Source: an uncultured Prevotella sp.
GTDB lineage: Bacteria; Bacteroidota; Bacteroidia; Bacteroidales; Bacteroidaceae
Direction: 5' to 3'
Assembly: GCA_946402275.1 (NCBI GenBank)
Contig: CAMIVY010000008.1
Location: forward strand, 42,671-106,670
DNA length: 64,000 nucleotides
Of this stretch, positions 30,889 to 40,443 are shown piece after piece (within the stretch, counting starts at the first letter, position 1; each line of letters opens with the position of its first letter). The translations under genes were made by a program, and so were the position numbers. Below the pieces are notes generated by a model. It was not told the DNA's origin. It was given only the letters and a program-made list of their open reading frames with translations, and did no database searches.

Positions 30889-32398
30889 CTTTCTGATATA
30901 TGATGCCAAAGTGGCTGTGCTGATAGCCGTGTTCTATATGTTCTACCGGCTGATGCTCAGCAAAGAGACGTTCCACCGGGTCAACCGCGTGGTACTGCTG
31001 GCTACGTCGGTAGTTTCATTCATCCTGCCACTGTGTGTCATCACGATGCACGAGACGGTGACGGTGACTGCCGTGCCAACGGTGAATGTAGGCGACGTGC
31101 AGGCAATGGTCGTTGAGGAATCCCAGCCACTTTGGTTGCACACCCTTCTCCCCACCCTATTTATAATAGGTATGGTGCTGACGTTAGGCTATACGCTGCT
31201 GTCGGTATTGAGAGTTGTGGTGCTGATTAGGAACAGCGAGCTTCATCCGCAGGAAGACGGCATCGTGGTGTGCGTCACAGACCGTCAGGTGTCGCCCTTC
31301 AGTTGGATGCATTATATCGTCATGAATCGTGAAGACTATGCCGAGCACAACGAAGCCGTGCTGGCTCATGAACGGGGACACATCCGCCTGCGTCATTCGT
31401 GGGACGTGTTGCTCGTTGATACCCTCACCGCCTTCCAATGGTTCAACCCCGCCATGTGGATGCTGCGCCAGGACTTGCGCGCCATCCACGAATACGAGGC
31501 CGACGGTGCAGTACTCTCCCAGGGGTTCAATGCGCGTCAATACCAATACCTGTTAATCACAAAAGCCGCGAGCATTGGCGGGTACTCCATTGCTAACGGT
31601 ATCTCTCACAGTACCCTTAAAAACAGAATCCGTATGATGTTACATCAGAAATCGCAGGGCAGCCATCTGCTGAAGTTGCTCGCCCTCTTGCCCATCGTGG
31701 GCATTGCCTTAGCCATTAACGCCGAGACCGTTACCAATGTGATATATCAACAGCCTCAGAAGAAGATCATCAAGAAGGGCAAGAAGAACGCAACGGTCAA
31801 AATGGGACCAGTCAATGAGATTGTGGTGGTGGAACAAGCCCCTGCCGATCAGAAGGAAGTGAAGCCCGTGGAAATGCCCAACGCCATGAAGGTCAAAAAA
31901 GCAGAAAAAGAAGCCTTCGACGTGGTGGAGCAGATGCCACAGTACCCTGGCGGTCCTGCTGCCCTGATGCAGTTTCTGTCTCAGAACGTCAAGTATCCCG
32001 TGGAGGCACACAAGGCTGGTGTTCAAGGGCGCGTCATCGCCAACTTCGTCGTTGAAAAGGACGGCAGCATTACAGAGGCAAAGATTGTCAAGTCCGTATC
32101 GCCGGAATTGGATGCAGAGGCCCTGCGCGTCATTGGAAGTATGCCCAACTGGATGCCTGGTATGCAGAATGGCGAGCCCGTCCGCGTGAAATACACCGTA
32201 CCCATCACCTTCAAGCTGCAGGGCGGCAATGACGTAAAAGTGAAAGAGGAAAAGTACATCTTGGAGATTGACGGCAAGGTGGCTGACGACACCGAGATTG
32301 GCAGCATCCCCCCGGGCGACATTCAGAGCATGCACATCGAAAAGGGCGAGAATGATCAACCTAAGAAAATTATCATCACGACCAAGAAAAAGAAATAA
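30881..32398 (+). CDS. BlaR1-type M56 metallopeptidase sensor with TonB-like C-terminus
   Basis: About 505 residues from ATG 30881. Membrane segments near the N-terminus (AKVAVLIAVFYMFYRLML, VVLLATSVVSFILPLC, TLLPTLFIIGMVLTLGYTLL) precede the zinc site HERGH (residue about 163) with HEYEADG as third-ligand region. A fourth span (LLKLLALLPIVGIALAI) leads to the exported part. That part ends in a TonB C-terminal domain (GGPAALMQFLSQNVKYPVEA...VKYTVPITFKL) in place of the penicillin-binding sensor domain of classical BlaR1. It therefore probably senses another envelope signal and relays it to the BlaI-like repressor. Confidence 0.9.
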   Translation: MLDFLIYDAKVAVLIAVFYMFYRLMLSKETFHRVNRVVLLATSVVSFILPLCVITMHETVTVTAVPTVNVGDVQAMVVEESQPLWLHTLLPTLFIIGMVLTLGYTLLSVLRVVVLIRNSELHPQEDGIVVCVTDRQVSPFSWMHYIVMNREDYAEHNEAVLAHERGHIRLRHSWDVLLVDTLTAFQWFNPAMWMLRQDLRAIHEYEADGAVLSQGFNARQYQYLLITKAASIGGYSIANGISHSTLKNRIRMMLHQKSQGSHLLKLLALLPIVGIALAINAETVTNVIYQQPQKKIIKKGKKNATVKMGPVNEIVVVEQAPADQKEVKPVEMPNAMKVKKAEKEAFDVVEQMPQYPGGPAALMQFLSQNVKYPVEAHKAGVQGRVIANFVVEKDGSITEAKIVKSVSPELDAEALRVIGSMPNWMPGMQNGEPVRVKYTVPITFKLQGGNDVKVKEEKYILEIDGKVADDTEIGSIPPGDIQSMHIEKGENDQPKKIIITTKKKK

Positions 32399-32409
32399 GC
32401 ACACACTAA

Positions 32410-33186
32410 ATGAAACATATTAAAGTATTTGCAATTCTTCTTGCACTATTCCCGTTAGCTGTTTCAGCACAGGAAGAGCGCATTGATACGGTTATTCCAA
32501 AATTCCTTTCCAACGGATATTTCTTCCGCGAGATGCCCAAGTTGCCTGATGGCGAGAAAACACTGATGCGACTGAAGGATAAAGAAGGTAATAGTGTTGT
32601 TATCATCAACGTCAACGCCACACTGCCCAAGTCGCTCATCCGCAAAGCCATTCCGCGCGAGCAGGTTCACAATGCCAACCAGTTTCTTAATGGCATTAAT
32701 ATGATGAGCACCATGCACGAGTTGACGCAGGCTGGTGTAAAGGCTGACGGCACGTGGTATTCGCCCAAGGAGGGTGAGCCGTTCCCTCAGTTCTCAGAGC
32801 AGGACATAGACGGACGGACATGGACAAACGACAGCATCCGAGGCCACGTCATGGTGATTAACCTTTGGTACTCTGGCTGTGGTCCCTGCCGTGCCGAGAT
32901 GCCTATCCTTTCCGAGTGGAAGGAACAACTGCCTGACGTAATGTTCTTTTCTGCTACCTACCACGATGCTGAGACTGCCAAGCGCATCACAGACAAGCAC
33001 CACTTTACATGGACGCACCTAGTCGAGGCAAAGGATATGATTTCGTGGATTGGCACCGAGGGCTTTCCCCTTACCATTGTCGTTGACAAGAAAGGTATCG
33101 TCCGCCATGCCGTCCACGGCACCAATGAGATGAAACGCGAAGAACTTCTGGCGAAGATTAAGGAAGCTGAAGCAGAATCATTATGA
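32410..33186 (+). CDS. Exported TlpA/ResA-like thioredoxin
   Basis: 258 residues with signal peptide MKHIKVFAILLALFPLAVSA. The C-terminal thioredoxin domain has the redox motif SGCGPCRAEMP (CGPC, about 157) and cis-Pro region GFPLTIVVDKKG. It likely reduces or maintains disulfides of envelope proteins. It lies 11 bases after the blaR1-like gene and overlaps the next gene by four. Confidence 0.88.
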   Translation: MKHIKVFAILLALFPLAVSAQEERIDTVIPKFLSNGYFFREMPKLPDGEKTLMRLKDKEGNSVVIINVNATLPKSLIRKAIPREQVHNANQFLNGINMMSTMHELTQAGVKADGTWYSPKEGEPFPQFSEQDIDGRTWTNDSIRGHVMVINLWYSGCGPCRAEMPILSEWKEQLPDVMFFSATYHDAETAKRITDKHHFTWTHLVEAKDMISWIGTEGFPLTIVVDKKGIVRHAVHGTNEMKREELLAKIKEAEAESL

Positions 33187-34076
33187 ACAAAATCCTAACC
33201 ATATTCACCCTCGCCCTACTGACGGCTCTGCCATTAGTGGCGGGGGCTTCTTGCGCAGGCTCACACCCCCAAAAGATTACCCAGAAAGCCGATGATTACG
33301 CATTGCTTTCTGCAACATACGAGGTCGTAGCGCAACAGGTTGAGGAAATTGCAAAGAAAGACAAAGACCTGATGCGTCTAGATATCGGAAGCCATTCTTC
33401 ACAGTTCAGAAGCGTCATCATTGAATGGATAAAAGATAACGGCCTTGTCCCTGGCACTCCAGAAAGCCTTAACCATCCTTATAGAGGTTATACATGGTTG
33501 GAATATCAAGTCGTGAAGAACCTGCCCAAACAAGGATATATGTTTTTTACACATGGACGTATCTCAGTTCGCGACAAAATGGAAGGACTATTTGATTGGC
33601 AACTGATAGATGAAGATTCTGTAGTCTGTGGCTATCCTTGCAAGAAAGCCAAGACAAGTTTTCGTGGTCGCATCTGGACAGTATGGTATTCACCACTTCT
33701 GCAATACAGTGATGGACCTTGGAAATTCTGTGGTTTACCAGGGTTGGTGCTTCAAGCTGATGAAGCAGAAGGAAAACTTTCCTTCAAATGCAAAAAGGTA
33801 GAAAAGGATACAAAGTATGGAATATTTCTCGTTAAAAAGAATGCCTCACCAATGCTCAGAATGGAATCCGATGTTCTTGATACGTATCGTCTTGAGCGTG
33901 CATTAGAACTGATGAAATTGGAGAAATATGACCCTACGGCTTTTGTAGAAGAGATACATGGTGGTATGAGCGCTCCTGACATAAAGTCTACACGAACTCT
34001 ACAAGTGACAAAGAACGGCAAACAGATGGAAACACTTCACCATACAGCCATATTATACGAAAAAACGGCAAAGTAA
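33183..34076 (+). CDS. GLPGLI family exported protein
   Basis: 297 residues with signal peptide (MNKILTIFTLALLTALPLVAG). It contains the name-giving motif FCGLPGLVLQ (about 181-190), followed by the typical LSFKCKKVEK strand. GLPGLI proteins are Bacteroidota-specific and of unknown function, often beside beta-barrel or TonB genes. It ends in the TAATG overlap that starts the next gene, so it belongs to the BlaI-controlled operon. Confidence 0.88.
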   Translation: MNKILTIFTLALLTALPLVAGASCAGSHPQKITQKADDYALLSATYEVVAQQVEEIAKKDKDLMRLDIGSHSSQFRSVIIEWIKDNGLVPGTPESLNHPYRGYTWLEYQVVKNLPKQGYMFFTHGRISVRDKMEGLFDWQLIDEDSVVCGYPCKKAKTSFRGRIWTVWYSPLLQYSDGPWKFCGLPGLVLQADEAEGKLSFKCKKVEKDTKYGIFLVKKNASPMLRMESDVLDTYRLERALELMKLEKYDPTAFVEEIHGGMSAPDIKSTRTLQVTKNGKQMETLHHTAILYEKTAK

Positions 34077-35302
34077 TGAAAAGAATCCTTGTTTTAATTA
34101 ACATCGTGCTTCTGCTGACGATAGTTTCAAAAGCAGAAGATATTGACACCCTCAAGATTTATATTGAGGCTGGAGATAGCTGCATGAAGCAATACAATAC
34201 TTTCGAAGCATTGAAGTATTATCAACGAGCATACGAATTAGGGAAGGCCATTGCGGGCAAACAGGCTAAAGACACTTTAAAGCTTCCTATTGAGTATCTT
34301 GACCAGATGCCTGAAGAAAAGGCAGAGAAAATCATCGACCAATTGATAGCAGGAGCTGTAAATAGTGCGACAGCCCCCTATTATATCTCAGCCAAGCTCG
34401 CAGATTGTTATTACAAACGAGGTAACTATTTCCAGTGTTCCGAGTTGTTGAAAAACACTCCTGAGGATAGTCTCTCACATGAGTCTTTCCGACAGTTAGC
34501 CTATAGCTATCAGAACCAAGGTGACAATGGTTCCTATGTCTATTGGACGGGACGTTTAGTAGAGCATTTCCCGATGGATGGTGAGATGGTTGCAGGACTG
34601 ACACTTGGACTATCTCGCGATAATCAAGCTTGGAAAGGAATTGAGTGTGGTCTAAAGTACTATCTGAAAGATTCCACTAACATCCTTGTGAATCGAGCTA
34701 TAGCAGATGCCTACTTTATGGATCGTCAGTTTGATAAGGCTGTGAATATGTATGAACGCCTATTACAACAAGGCGATTCTACTTTCAATACGCTCTATTC
34801 TGCTGGTTTAAGCTACTCCATGATAAAAGATCTCGATCGAGCTTACCCGTATCTGCGTGATGCCCTTTTCCTCTCTCAAATGCAACACGCAAATTGTGCA
34901 TGGCGACTTGGGGTTGTCTGTGTTGACACCAAGCGATTTGAAGAAGGGCTTGGCTGTCTTAATCTTGCCACCCAACTACTGCTGCCTGATACTACAACCA
35001 TGAAAGCCATTACTCTATCAAAAGGCGAAGCATACTATTTGACTGAGCACTACGATAAAGCCGTAGAAGCATGGAAAGAGCATCTGGCTTATAATCCATC
35101 CTCTCTAGCAACCTATTATAATATTGCTAGTGCCTACTACTATTATCACCCCGATGGCCAAGAGGCTAAAACCTACTACGAGAAGTTCCTTAACCTGGCT
35201 CGCAAGGAAGAAAAGCCTACCCAGCAATTAAAGGAGATGATAGAAAAGGCTGATATGCTACTTCGTACAACCAACTTCGGAAAAAGTAAAACAAAAAAAT
35301 GA
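34076..35302 (+). CDS. Exported TPR-repeat protein (first copy)
   Basis: 408 residues. Signal peptide MKRILVLINIVLLLTIVSKA, then repeats of helical hairpins with TPR character (ADCYYKRGNYFQCSELLKN; ADAYFMDRQFDKAVNMYERLLQQGD; GEAYYLTEHYDKAVEAWKEHL). TPR domains bind peptides or proteins. It is paralogous in arrangement to the protein at 36564: each TPR protein neighbours a TlpA-like protein, an apparent pair duplication. The stop overlaps the next start. Confidence 0.8.
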   Translation: MKRILVLINIVLLLTIVSKAEDIDTLKIYIEAGDSCMKQYNTFEALKYYQRAYELGKAIAGKQAKDTLKLPIEYLDQMPEEKAEKIIDQLIAGAVNSATAPYYISAKLADCYYKRGNYFQCSELLKNTPEDSLSHESFRQLAYSYQNQGDNGSYVYWTGRLVEHFPMDGEMVAGLTLGLSRDNQAWKGIECGLKYYLKDSTNILVNRAIADAYFMDRQFDKAVNMYERLLQQGDSTFNTLYSAGLSYSMIKDLDRAYPYLRDALFLSQMQHANCAWRLGVVCVDTKRFEEGLGCLNLATQLLLPDTTTMKAITLSKGEAYYLTEHYDKAVEAWKEHLAYNPSSLATYYNIASAYYYYHPDGQEAKTYYEKFLNLARKEEKPTQQLKEMIEKADMLLRTTNFGKSKTKK

Positions 35303-36567
35303 AAAAGATATTCACCGTATTACTTATCAGCACGTTGTCGCTAATCTCTGCTTTAGCGCAAGAACGCTTCAGCATTACCCTAACCGTTGACTCAGCCATA
35401 GCCAGTCAGCCACAACAGGTGTATCTGTATTCGCAAATAGAGCGTGAAATGCAGTTGCACGACAGCATCAGCATTGACTCGGTGCATCGTCAGGGAACAT
35501 TGTATGGAACGGTGCCCTACGAATATAATGTTAACCTGATGTTCAGTCGTCGCGGACCAGGTATCGTACCTGTCGTTGTGAAGAACGGCGACCGTATGAA
35601 GATACATGTGGGCGACGAGGACGATGGTTTCAATATTCGTTATATCGACAAGGTGGAAGGTTCGCCCTCGACGCTGGAGTACGTGCGCTATTATCAGCAG
35701 ATGGACAGCATCAGCGAACTGAATCGCAAGGTTTACCGCCAGTTGCAACGCTATGGCATCACGGAACAGGAAGCAGACTCGTTGGGTAAGATTCGTCATG
35801 AACTGGATATGGCTAAGGAGCGCTTGGCACTACACTATGCCAATACAGGCAAGAGCCCTTACGGTGTGTTGGGTGCTGCGTCCAGAGTCTATGGCTCGCA
35901 TAGGCTGAATCCTTCCATGCATGGTTATACGGAGAAGGAGGTTGACCAGATGATGCACTCGGTATTGCGTCGCTTCCGCGACTATCCTCCCATTCAGGCT
36001 TTTGTCAACGACAGCGTGTTGGGACGTAACTACATGTCTGCTGAGAGCTTTTCCATCAACAGCATGTTTTGGAAACGCTATAGCCGTCGCTTTTTCGACG
36101 AGACGGAAGACTCCATTGTTCGTCCTCTGAAGGTGGGCGACTATATGAATGTGCTCCATCTGAATGATTATCGCGGACAATATCTCTATGTCGATTTCTG
36201 GGCTTCATGGTGCGAGCCTTGTCTGCAACAGATGCCCAACATCAAGATGGCGGCACAAATGTTTCCTGAGGACTTGGCGGTGGTGCTGGTGTCAATGGAC
36301 AAGACATCGAAGCAATGGTGGTCAAAGGTCAAGGAACTCGACCTGCGCAGTCACCCGAAAGACGCGCATCCTTACGAAATAAAAAACCTGCGGGCCTTCA
36401 ACGACAAGACAGGCAAGATGCTGCCTGAGGTGAAACGCCTCAACATCCGAACCATTCCACACAACTACCTGGTAGATCGCTCAGGGCGTATCATCGCCAA
36501 GAACATCAGTGGCAACCTGCTGATAGACCGCATGAAAGAACTATTAAAGAAGGAGGGGAAACAATGA
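35299..36567 (+). CDS. Exported TlpA-like thioredoxin with N-terminal DUF4369-like region
   Basis: 422 residues. Signal peptide (MKKIFTVLLISTLSLISALA), a beta-rich N-terminal half (FSITLTVDSAIASQPQQVYLY...), a helical middle, and a C-terminal thioredoxin domain with YVDFWASWCEPCLQQMPN (active-site CEPC, about 303) and TIPHNYLVDRSGRII. This architecture is typical of Bacteroidota periplasmic thioredoxins. Second redox protein of the BlaI-controlled operon. Confidence 0.88.
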   Translation: MKKIFTVLLISTLSLISALAQERFSITLTVDSAIASQPQQVYLYSQIEREMQLHDSISIDSVHRQGTLYGTVPYEYNVNLMFSRRGPGIVPVVVKNGDRMKIHVGDEDDGFNIRYIDKVEGSPSTLEYVRYYQQMDSISELNRKVYRQLQRYGITEQEADSLGKIRHELDMAKERLALHYANTGKSPYGVLGAASRVYGSHRLNPSMHGYTEKEVDQMMHSVLRRFRDYPPIQAFVNDSVLGRNYMSAESFSINSMFWKRYSRRFFDETEDSIVRPLKVGDYMNVLHLNDYRGQYLYVDFWASWCEPCLQQMPNIKMAAQMFPEDLAVVLVSMDKTSKQWWSKVKELDLRSHPKDAHPYEIKNLRAFNDKTGKMLPEVKRLNIRTIPHNYLVDRSGRIIAKNISGNLLIDRMKELLKKEGKQ

Positions 36568-37541
36568 AAAAGATACTGATGACATTTCTCTTTTCGCACT
36601 TCTCATTCCTCATTTTATCGGCAATGCCAGCAGACAGTCTTCGCATACAGGCAAAGCATCTCTTTGAGCGAGGATACTATCAGCAAAGCATCGACCTGCT
36701 CAGAAACATCAGTGAGGACAGTCTTTCTCTTGATGATATGCGTCTGCGCTACGACTGTTTCTGTCAGACGGGACAGACGGATTCGCTCATCTATTGGGGC
36801 AAACGGGTGGTGAAACGCAATCCTATGGCTGACATCATTCCCGACCTTACCTATCGCCTGAACAATGCAGACAAGGAACACGTAAACCCAGGGCTGGTGA
36901 TTGAGATTTGTGAGCGATACAAGCAACAAGATGCCACCCACATCTTGGTAAACCGTCAGTTGGCTGATGCCTATTATCTGGTGGGCAACTACGACTTGGC
37001 ACTACGCGAATTGGCTAATCTCGAGGCGTTGGGCGATTCCTGTTTCAAGGTGCTCTATACCAAGGGCTTGATATATATGAACACTGCCCAGTATGGTGAT
37101 GCCTACGAATATCTCTCACGCGCCACTGCCCGCCACAACGACACCCACGGCTATTGTCTCTTCATGTTAGGCATTGCCGCCAACAAGATAGGTTTAGGTG
37201 CCGAGGCATTGAGCTATCTGGACGAAGCAAAGAAGTTGATGGTACCTGACCGCAAGACGCTGTTCCGTCTGCATCAGGAATTGGCAGAATCGTTCCGCAT
37301 GAAGGGCGAGCCAGACTTCCGTTTGGAAGAATTGCAAGAGTGTATGCGCTATGCGGAGGAAAAGGACGTCAACACCCTCACCTATCAGATGGGCAAATGC
37401 TATCTGCAACTGCGCCAGTTCGACAAAGCCCGCGAATACCTCAGCCGATTCCTCGACGCCACGAAAGACAAGGAATACAACAATACCACCAAGTCTATGC
37501 GACAGTCGGCAGAAGAATCCCTCCGCATGATGATGTGGTAA
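36564..37541 (+). CDS. Exported TPR-repeat protein (second copy)
   Basis: 325 residues with signal peptide (MKKILMTFLFSHFSFLILSA) and several TPR-like hairpins (ADAYYLVGNYDLALRELANLE; GKCYLQLRQFDKAREYLSRFLDA). Resembles the protein at 34076. It is the last gene of the operon; stop to next promoter is about 50 bases, and no strong hairpin was seen. Confidence 0.78.
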   Translation: MKKILMTFLFSHFSFLILSAMPADSLRIQAKHLFERGYYQQSIDLLRNISEDSLSLDDMRLRYDCFCQTGQTDSLIYWGKRVVKRNPMADIIPDLTYRLNNADKEHVNPGLVIEICERYKQQDATHILVNRQLADAYYLVGNYDLALRELANLEALGDSCFKVLYTKGLIYMNTAQYGDAYEYLSRATARHNDTHGYCLFMLGIAANKIGLGAEALSYLDEAKKLMVPDRKTLFRLHQELAESFRMKGEPDFRLEELQECMRYAEEKDVNTLTYQMGKCYLQLRQFDKAREYLSRFLDATKDKEYNNTTKSMRQSAEESLRMMMW

Positions 37542-37590
37542 TTTTTATGCGTTTTTTCTGAAAAAAATTAGGTGTTTCATAAAAAATGTG

Positions 37591-37598
37591 TATTTTTG
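37591..37598 (+). promoter_or_regulatory. -7 promoter element of the DUF3990-like toxin gene
   Basis: TATTTTTG, 19 bases before the ATG at 37618. Confidence 0.55.
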
Positions 37599-37617
37599 CA
37601 GTGAAAAATCAATTATA

Positions 37618-38082
37618 ATGGCAGATAATACAACTATATATCATGGTAGCAATATGATTGTGGAAAAGCCGCAAATCATAGTGTCAGGTTATTATAAAGA
37701 CTTTGGCTATGGTTTCTATTGCACAAACCTTGAAAAACAAGCAAAGAAGTGGGCTCTAACCAAACGTGGTGATAGTTATGTTTCTGTTTATTATTATCAA
37801 CCCAATAAGAACCTCAAAGTGTTGTCATTCCCTGTTATGACAGATGAGTGGCTTGACTTTGTCGTCGCCTGCCGTCATGGAATCAAACACGATTACGACA
37901 TCGTAGAAGGTCCTATGGCAGATGACCAGATATGGGATTATGTTGAAGACTTTATGGAAGGAAACATTACCAGAGAAGCTTTCTGGGTTTTGGCGAAATT
38001 CAAATATCCCACTCATCAAATAGTGTTCTGCACACAAAGGTCGTTGGAGTCGATTACCTTCAAAAATAGCTATAGCCTATGA
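37618..38082 (+). CDS. DUF3990-like ADP-ribosyltransferase (probable toxin)
   Basis: 154 residues from MADNTTIYHGSNMIVEKPQI; the upstream in-frame start is before the promoter and is rejected. The pattern YHGSN...DFGYGFYCTNLEKQAKKWA is that of DUF3990 proteins in the ADP-ribosyltransferase clan, with His of YHGS and Tyr of GFYC as NAD-pocket residues. Such proteins form toxin-antitoxin pairs with small partners. It has its own promoter and overlaps the next gene by four bases, which fits a two-gene module. Confidence 0.75.
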   Translation: MADNTTIYHGSNMIVEKPQIIVSGYYKDFGYGFYCTNLEKQAKKWALTKRGDSYVSVYYYQPNKNLKVLSFPVMTDEWLDFVVACRHGIKHDYDIVEGPMADDQIWDYVEDFMEGNITREAFWVLAKFKYPTHQIVFCTQRSLESITFKNSYSL

Positions 38083-38552
38083 CAAATGTTTTTTTTCCGG
38101 AAGATAAGATAACTACAGATGACTTATATTTCGTCTGCTATATGATTGAGCGGATTGCTCGTCAACTGAAGCAGCCCAACAAATATGTTGCAAACATGAT
38201 GGGGCATGACGAATTGGCTAAGAAACTTTCATTGGCTGATACCCTGCATTCCGAAAATCCTGTGGCAGTTGTGGCAGACTGGATAGACGAGTATCAATTA
38301 CAATCAGGCAACTATGATGTCACAAAGGTTGATAAAGAACTTTGTCCAAGCATTCCTACGCCAACCCAAATGGGGAAAGTATATAAGCGACTGATTCTAA
38401 ACACTATACAATCAGGAGAAGACTTTGCCGATGCAATTCTTCGTGTTTATAACAACCCTATTTGCGAAGTCATTGACAATTACAATACCAGCGCCTATTA
38501 CGAACCTTCTCCCTACATCGCTCGCAGCTACTATGGAGGCGGGTTTGTATAA
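38079..38552 (+). CDS. Partner (putative antitoxin) of the DUF3990-like toxin
   Basis: 157 residues. The N-terminal helical part (DDLYFVCYMIERIARQLKQPNKYVANMMGHDELAKKLSLADTL) could be a DUF3791-like or antitoxin-like segment. A longer C-terminal extension (TPTQMGKVYKRLILNTIQSGEDFADAILRVYNNPICEVIDNYNTS) ends in a Tyr/Gly-rich tail (PYIARSYYGGGFV). It starts inside the toxin stop codon. The order toxin first is the reverse of many type II modules. The function is inferred only from the arrangement. Confidence 0.55.
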   Translation: MTNVFFPEDKITTDDLYFVCYMIERIARQLKQPNKYVANMMGHDELAKKLSLADTLHSENPVAVVADWIDEYQLQSGNYDVTKVDKELCPSIPTPTQMGKVYKRLILNTIQSGEDFADAILRVYNNPICEVIDNYNTSAYYEPSPYIARSYYGGGFV

Positions 38553-38659
38553 TTGTGATTTGAAAGAATCAGAAAAAAGAATGAACGATTTCAACTTTCG
38601 AGTGTTTATCATTATGAGAGCGCCTCAGAAATGGTATAACATAAAAGGTATAAACAAAA

Positions 38660-39871
38660 ATGAGAAAGACAATCGTTATGATGCTGACGCTGGTGTGCAA
38701 CTTGACCGTCAGAGCACAGCAAGCTGAAACCATAGAATCCTTTATCGCCAATAGTCATGAACCAAAATGGTATGAGGCTCAGGCTGAGGCTTGGCAAAAG
38801 AGAGTAAATGAAAATCCGCAGAACCAATGGGCATGGCGAAACCTGTTCCGAGCCACTTGTTATCACGACCAGTTTACTGGCGGATGGGGGGAGAATCAAG
38901 ATGAATCCAGAACGGCCGACATCATCCGCAAGATGGAGGCTACGCTGCCCAACAGTTATGTGCTGAATCTCAGTAAGGGTCGCTTCTGCCTAACTACCGA
39001 CTCAGCAGCCAGACGGGGTGACAATATATACAAAGCCATCGAGTATCTGCCAGAGGATGCTTGCGCAGAAGACATCAACTATCTGGCTTGTCGTCTGTGG
39101 TGCATAGATCCTGACAACAAGGATGTTGGTAACCTGTTCAGCGGGGCTTATAGAAAAAGATGGTTCCCTGCCCGCATTATGCAATTCAGCCGCAATATGC
39201 TATTGAGTATGCAGTCTGGTGCATTATATTTTGCTAACGGAGATGCTGTTACAGCTCCCATGAAAATGATTCAGGAGGCGCTGGGGGAACGTCAGGATGT
39301 TACCGTTATCCCTATTTCCTATCTTCATGTAGAATCCTTTATGAAAGCACTCTGCAAAAGACTAAATATCGAGCCGCTGAGCCTGAATGTGCAGGATTAT
39401 GGAGACAAGTATGGCGAAGATTGGTACAAGCATTACGAATCAGACATTATTATGTATCTGATAAAAGAAAGCAAACGGCCCACCTACTTCTCTACTGACA
39501 TCCTTTCGCTTACTGCACTTGATAAGGACAGCATCTACAACGAGGGCCTTGTGCTGAAATACAGTCCCAAGCCCTATAACAACTTCGATGTGGCGATGCA
39601 TAATGTGAAGGAGGTTTACAGTCTGGAGTACCTGGCCGAACCCGACCTCGTCTATGACTCGTGGGAGACGAGCGAGATGCTTGACATGAACCACGTAACG
39701 TTACTGGCTAACCTGATTTCAAAGTTCAGAAAGAATGGAGATGCTTTTCAGGCTGAACGTCTGTACCGTATCCTCAGTAAGTGCGTGGAGCGATGCGTGT
39801 CAAAGAATCCAAAAGAAACTGAAGAGCGGAAGGCTTATTACGAGAATCTGCTGAAGGGACAACTCCAATGA
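38660..39871 (+). CDS. Exported hypothetical protein upstream of an ECF sigma factor
   Basis: 403 residues with signal peptide (MRKTIVMMLTLVCNLTVRA). It has a short TPR-like part (YEAQAEAWQKRVNENPQNQWAWRNLFRA) followed by an alpha/beta region. No known family recognised. Its stop overlaps the start of the ECF sigma gene by four bases, so exported protein, sigma factor and membrane protein form one unit. Confidence 0.6.
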   Translation: MRKTIVMMLTLVCNLTVRAQQAETIESFIANSHEPKWYEAQAEAWQKRVNENPQNQWAWRNLFRATCYHDQFTGGWGENQDESRTADIIRKMEATLPNSYVLNLSKGRFCLTTDSAARRGDNIYKAIEYLPEDACAEDINYLACRLWCIDPDNKDVGNLFSGAYRKRWFPARIMQFSRNMLLSMQSGALYFANGDAVTAPMKMIQEALGERQDVTVIPISYLHVESFMKALCKRLNIEPLSLNVQDYGDKYGEDWYKHYESDIIMYLIKESKRPTYFSTDILSLTALDKDSIYNEGLVLKYSPKPYNNFDVAMHNVKEVYSLEYLAEPDLVYDSWETSEMLDMNHVTLLANLISKFRKNGDAFQAERLYRILSKCVERCVSKNPKETEERKAYYENLLKGQLQ

Positions 39872-40443
39872 TTATCACCCATTTGTTCAAACCCCTCTCT
39901 GCACTCACGGATGAAGAACTGATGCAGCGGGTAGGCAGCAAGGACGACGATAGGGCTTACGACGAGCTCTATCATCGTCATGCTCGCCGACTGATGGGCT
40001 TTTTCTACAGGCAGACAGGTGGCAACGAGACTCTGGCTGCCGACCTGACGCAAGATACCTTCATGCGAGTCTGGACGGCACGCGACAGGTTCTTAGGTTC
40101 AAGTTTCCATACGTGGCTACTCACCATCGGCTACAACCTCCTCAAGAACCATTACAGGCACAGCGAACACGAAAAGGCCTACGAGTCGTTTGCCATACAG
40201 ACTCATGAAGAGGCTGGCGACAACAATATCATAGACCAGCTCGACCAACAGGCATTTGACCAGACCCTCAGCCGTTTATTGGAAAAGATGCCGCCTGATA
40301 GCCGACTACTCTTCTCACTCCGATTCGAAGAAGAACTGACCGTTCCGCAAATAGCCGTTGTCATGGCGGTGCCGGAAGGAACGGTGAAGTCAAGGCTCCA
40401 CATACTCACCCAAACGTTAAAACAAAAACTCAAATCATCATGA
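39868..40443 (+). CDS. ECF (sigma-70 family) sigma factor 1
   Basis: 191 residues. Sigma region 2 is DRAYDELYHRHARRLMGFFYRQTGGNETLAADLTQDTFMRVWTARDRF; region 4 is DSRLLFSLRFEEELTVPQIAVVMAVPEGTVKSRLHILTQTLKQKL. It directs RNA polymerase to a small regulon, typically under control of the adjacent membrane protein, which starts four bases before its stop. Confidence 0.9.
   Translation: MIITHLFKPLSALTDEELMQRVGSKDDDRAYDELYHRHARRLMGFFYRQTGGNETLAADLTQDTFMRVWTARDRFLGSSFHTWLLTIGYNLLKNHYRHSEHEKAYESFAIQTHEEAGDNNIIDQLDQQAFDQTLSRLLEKMPPDSRLLFSLRFEEELTVPQIAVVMAVPEGTVKSRLHILTQTLKQKLKSS

Noticed and set aside
30526..32398. Beta-lactam resistance operon
   Set aside because: The regulators are BlaI/BlaR1-type, but the sensor lacks the penicillin-binding domain and no beta-lactamase or PBP2a gene follows.
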